Assembly: GCA_021904315.1 (NCBI GenBank)
Contig: CM038923.1
Span: 7,012,038 to 7,076,037 of the forward strand
Direction of reading: 5' to 3'
DNA: 64,000 nt
From: Sphagnum magellanicum
Lineage: Eukaryota > Streptophyta > Sphagnopsida > Sphagnales > Sphagnaceae
Shown: positions 59,805 through 64,000 of the stretch, piece by piece
How the letters are laid out: each line of letters begins with the position of its first letter
Position numbering within the stretch: the first letter of the stretch is position 1
The notes under the pieces: generated by a model
What the model was told of the DNA's origin: nothing
The model's database searches: none
Seen by the model: only the letters and a program-made list of their open reading frames with translations
Program-made: the position numbers and the translations under genes

Positions 59805-62243
59805 TTAAAGCATGACATATGAAGATATATTTCATGTATAATGAATATTTTTAAAAAAAATTATATCCAAGGAAAAGGCACCATTAAAAACTATGTATGT
59901 GGCTTAAGAGGTATGTCTTTTCGGTAATGGAACAACACACTTCTATAGACCATGTGATGCTAGTTGACATGAATAACTAACTAACTACAATATGTCATTT
60001 AAACCCAAATAACACCAAACATTTCTAATCAAAGTTTTCGGAATAAGATCTATGATATGGTTGTCAAATGTATATTCATGAACTCAATAATCCCCAATCC
60101 ACATTCGGGGAGGGTTTTCAAGTATAATCATTATTTTAGACTTTATTTTAGACTTAAATTGTTCTTCTTTTGCATTCCAATCACCAAAGTACATAATCTC
60201 CTTACCAACTTCACTCCAAGTCCAAGAATTCAACAAGAGATAATGAAGGAATTAAGTTCCTTACCACCCATTAGTTACATGCAAGGGCACTTCATTTTCT
60301 CTTACAAAATAAGGAGCTTGTTCAATTCTCCTTCACAAGTTCTTAGATAATGATTTGCCATTTGTGAATCATCTTATTATCAAGAAATAATTAATCTAGT
60401 AACTTCATCCCTTAGTAACTTGGAGATAATAAGTCTACACATACCATTAGTAACTAGATAAGTCATTAATAGGCCTCCAAGTTAATTACATAGACTAGGA
60501 AACTTACCCATCAATAACCACCAACAATCTAGTGGATTGTTATTAGGAGGTTTTTGGTATTTAATTTGTTGGTTTGAATCCATTCACAAGGACACCAGTG
60601 ATAAGGTTATTTTTCATGTTTTGTGTGGACTTGCTATCTACATTGTCCATAGTGATTTTGCAAATGACAATAGATACAAATGTTATTACAATTATAAAAA
60701 CATTCACCCTTAACATCTGTGTTGACTTTTTTTCATTTTGGACGAGGTAACTAACTTATTCATATTTATCTATTTCCATCCCATTATTTAGTACATCTTA
60801 TGTCATTGTCTTTAAATGACAATATTTTTCTTCTATATCAACATTCACTATTTGATATTAACCTTAATTACCCACTGCATATGCACCATGAATAAAGAAC
60901 ACACAACAACTTTAAAATGCATTGTATTGATACTTTGGCATGCTTTTATTGATATTAAAAAAACATTTGCCATTGATTTCCAAAATGACCTTGGTGTATT
61001 GTTGATTACTATTGCATGCAAGAAGAGCTTCTAACTCAAGATTCTAGTTATGGTATACCTATGTGATATCCTAGGTTAATCTTTCTAAACATTTTGGATT
61101 GAAAAATCATTGGAATGGATGAAAAATTAAGATTTTTGGTGCTCCCAACACATAAGGCCCACATGATATAAGGGACAATAATTGCAATATACTTGTAAGG
61201 AAGATGTTTTTAGTTGCCATAACTATTTGTTTAGTTAGCATCAAAGTCTTAGAGATGGAATATGCATTGGCTTGACAAGTAGATGACTACTAGAAGTTAT
61301 GGAATGTTCCAAGATTTGGGGTGGCATGTTACAAACTCTTCAAGTCTTCCAACTAACTTAAAATTTGGAAGCTTTTGAAATCTAGATAAGTATAGAAGAG
61401 GGTGTGTCTATTACCATCATGAGGAAAATGATGACCATTAAGTATAGTACATGTATAAGTTACAAAGTAATATACATCTATGTTCATAATAGCTATGAAT
61501 GTGCATTTGGGTGAGTGTTAGTTTCCACAAATGTGCAATTAAAAGTTTATCTTTAAAAATGAATTACAATGTGATTGAAGGAAAAATAATTTAAAAGGTG
61601 CAATAAAAAATAAATTGGTGAAAATGAATTAAAAATGTGTAACTGAAAATAAATAAATTAAAAATGGATGAAAAACGTGTAATGTACATGTTTTCAATTT
61701 AGGTTTTCACATTAGGCAACCCAAACAATGGTTAGGACAATGATTTGCATCAAAAGGGAATCAAATATGAAATTACACATAGCTCATGCAAACCAAGGTT
61801 TTATTTCAAGCTTTTGATATAAATTTTTTGGTTAATATTTTTCCAATAAAATTAAAAGAAAAAAAGACAAATTTGTTTTTTAGAAAAAACAAAAGCACTG
61901 ATGCATACTATGAAGAAATGGAAACAAGATGTTTTTTAAATATTATTTTCCTTATAGCAATGCCATTTATGGGACCATCTTGAGTCTTGTGTAGAAAAGA
62001 TCACAGAATTGTGGAGTCCAATTTAAGTATTTGCTTGTAACTACCCACATATATCAAGAATGACCATCTACAACTCATGCAGCTACATCACAGTCACAAC
62101 ATTAAACTTGAAATGCTTCCCATTCCTTCCCGTATAATGCTTATGCAACAAGGATGTTAATGTAATTCTAGTTGTCCATTTTCATTTAATTCAATTGCAC
62201 AACTATAATACCGTGTAGAATTTCACATATGTGACTATGACAA

Positions 62244-62267
62244 CATATATATATATATATATATATA
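62244..62267 (+). repeat. (TA)n microsatellite
   Basis: Twelve AT/TA dinucleotides in AT-rich spacer. Confidence 0.9.
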
Positions 62268-63640
62268 GGCTAAAAAATATAATCCAAGGCTTGCAATTCT
62301 TATTACTAGATGTTAATTTAACTTATTGTTATAAGTGTTGGTGCACAAACTTTCCCTGACAAGAAGACAAGAACTCATGGTTGTTGGATTAATGTGAATA
62401 TAGGTAACATTAGATGTTTAGTGCAAGCACATTTATGAGGAAATTGAAAGAGTCCCTACTAAATTTTTGAGGCAATGTTTTTTTTTTTTCTTGGACGAGG
62501 CAAATCAAAAGAAATTCCTTACCTAGAGCCTTAGATAGAGAGATCCTTGACACTAAAAAGGGAATCCCCACTTAGTGCAAGCTTTTAGTTTGCTCATTAA
62601 GAATATCCCTAGTAGTGTTTTGTATGTATCGATCCCTACCAAAAACATATGTGTGTATGTACTTAAATTAGAACCATCTATTTGATTGTTGTGATGGGTG
62701 TTCTTGAAGGTCAATCACAAAAAACTAAAGTGGAGACATTCCCAAGATTCAAAGAGTAGAACTAAAGCAAATGTATTGTACTTAAGGCCAATTCACACTT
62801 GTTGATATGCTATTAATAACAAGGGAAAATGTTAATTAATTAATAAATTCCAAAATTTACTAACTCCATTAACCTATTATTTATTTGTTTGTTTACTATT
62901 CATGTTCACATAAGGTGCTCCAATTTAGGTAAGTAGCGTTATCACTATGAAAAGTTTTATAGTTGTTCAAGGTGGCATCAAAAAGTTAAGCCTATTATCT
63001 GTCACTATGTATAATGTGTTGCTTTCTAAAATCCAACCAACATTATAGAATTTTTATTTAGGATTTTTTTAATGATGCAAAAGATTTAGTTGAATATGGC
63101 TATTAATTAGATAAGAAGTACACATTGACGATTATCTTTCAATATATTTGGTTACATTTTGAAAACCAATAAAATTTAATCTCACCATTTTTCAAAATTT
63201 TATTTTTTCACTTCTAATGATTGAAAACCTCCAAAATCACAAGTTTATTTAAAAGTTTTGCCAAAAAGAAAATAGTGGCTAATGATGAAATTGCATGCAC
63301 AAAAGCACCAAAGCCCAAATGTTTCATCATCACTATGTATGCACACTCTTGTTCTTGAATTGTATTCACGCAATCATTGTAGAAGGGGGCAAGCTTCACT
63401 TGCATTTCTTGTTTTGACCTTTAAGATTATAGAACTTTACTTTGGTTTTGTTGCAATGCATCATTTGAGGTCATTTATTTTGTTGTTGTTCTTTCAATTG
63501 GTTATGTAGGTGCAAGATTAGATCAAGCATGGCTATGGCACAAAAGTTGAACTTCATGACTCTCTTTTTCTAGATGATAATGTGCATTAAAAAAGAATAA
63601 TGCATAATGATTTGATTCTTCATTTGTTTTAAATGTCATG

Positions 63641-64000
63641 TGTCTATGAATTCTTGGGGAGTTGGGAACTTGGCAACTAGGTTAAGGCCAAAACGACCAC
63701 CTAATATTCCCTTTTTTTTATGATGCAATATGATGATCATCGTTGGATCAAACATTTTCATGTGAATAGAAGGTTGGTACAACATCCAACATTGAAATTA
63801 AAGTTGATGATGGAAAAGTAGAATATGAAGTTTCGATTTTTGGTGCCTATGAATATTCATGTGGCTTGTAGCTCATGCATTTCAATACCTACATTATTCT
63901 GAGCTTTTCGTTATTAAAAAATCTATTATGCATTTGGTGTTGTATGAATTTATTTATATTATGAATGTAGTGTTGAAACTTCAAATCAAATGGCATGAGG
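63641..64000 (+). pseudogene. FGKW-family fragment at window edge
   Basis: DHRWIKHFHVNRRLVQHPTL and KLKLMMEK (about 63735-63820) align with YDPSLGPKFFQQVHVHNNMN and PDLEIMMEK at 55205-55290, the segment upstream of kinase copy 2. The frame changes soon after. The sequence may continue into a further companion or kinase-like part beyond the window. Confidence 0.4.

Larger units (their letters stand above)
59251..63640. other. AT-rich spacer
   Basis: Contains a (TA)n run at 62244-62267 and a T-run near 62479. Frames at 60057-60350 and 61786-61983 are low complexity and show no family motifs. A primer-binding-site-like word lies at 59791-59804. No gene supported. Confidence 0.45.

Noticed and set aside
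61285-62620. Possible CACTA-type element with ends GACTACTAGAAG and CTAGTAGTG
   Set aside because: Only about nine bases pair, the first base differs, flanking 3 bp do not match, and no GTTGCA-type subterminal motifs are present.

Overview
The window looks like nuclear DNA of a streptophyte plant with a large, repeat-rich genome: a fern, lycophyte, gymnosperm, bryophyte or charophyte alga would all fit. I cannot name the species. It is AT-rich, and I found no intact host gene, rRNA or convincing tRNA gene. Almost everything recognisable is transposon-derived and decayed. Bacterial features (operons, ribosome binding sites, CRISPR) are absent.

Layout. 0-8.3 kb: AT-rich spacer with one MITE-like inverted-repeat element and two copies of a roughly 110 bp dispersed module. 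8.3-10.6 kb: a promoter-like leader interrupted by a 917 bp solo LTR. 10.65-18.25 kb: a broken Ty3/gypsy element in plus orientation. It carries gag, zinc knuckle, protease, a C5 cytosine methyltransferase-like domain, RT, RNase H, integrase and a C-terminal PHD-like finger. This is the most remarkable feature of the window. 18.3-24.2 kb: spacer with a third module copy, a 95 bp tandem duplication, a 159 bp tandem duplication and degenerate GTAGGTAGGTT-type arrays. 24.7-27.85 kb (minus strand): remnant of a transposase-like gene; a second, C-terminal fragment of the same family lies at 58.06-58.62 kb. 29.9-36.6 kb: three elements with CACTA-type ends, one of which encloses a roughly 1.1 kb degenerate inverted array. 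36.9-40.4 kb: coding-like remnants split by a solo LTR and by a 133 bp CACTA MITE, plus a 51 bp x 4 tandem repeat that also reads as 17-residue protein repeats. 45.9-49.3 kb: a 3.4 kb CACTA-type element holding a nested solo LTR and a TTTAGCC-type array. 49.4-57.7 kb: clusters of GGCGATTGAAA/TTTCAATCGCC inverted motifs alternating with gene remnants, including two protein-kinase pseudogenes, with two more solo LTRs inserted. 58-64 kb: transposase fragment, AT-rich spacer, and at the right edge another fragment of the family that accompanies the kinases.

How the parts fit. Five solo LTRs of one roughly 0.9 kb family each have 5 bp target-site duplications (two exact, three with 4 of 5 matching), and each sits inside another recognisable element or remnant, so they give a relative order of insertion. 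Three CACTA-type elements have exact 3 bp target-site duplications. The kinase remnants recur between the same motif clusters and near the same companion coding segment, which suggests that a DNA transposon family carried a kinase-like gene. Assignments rest on reading the sequence alone; no database search was possible.
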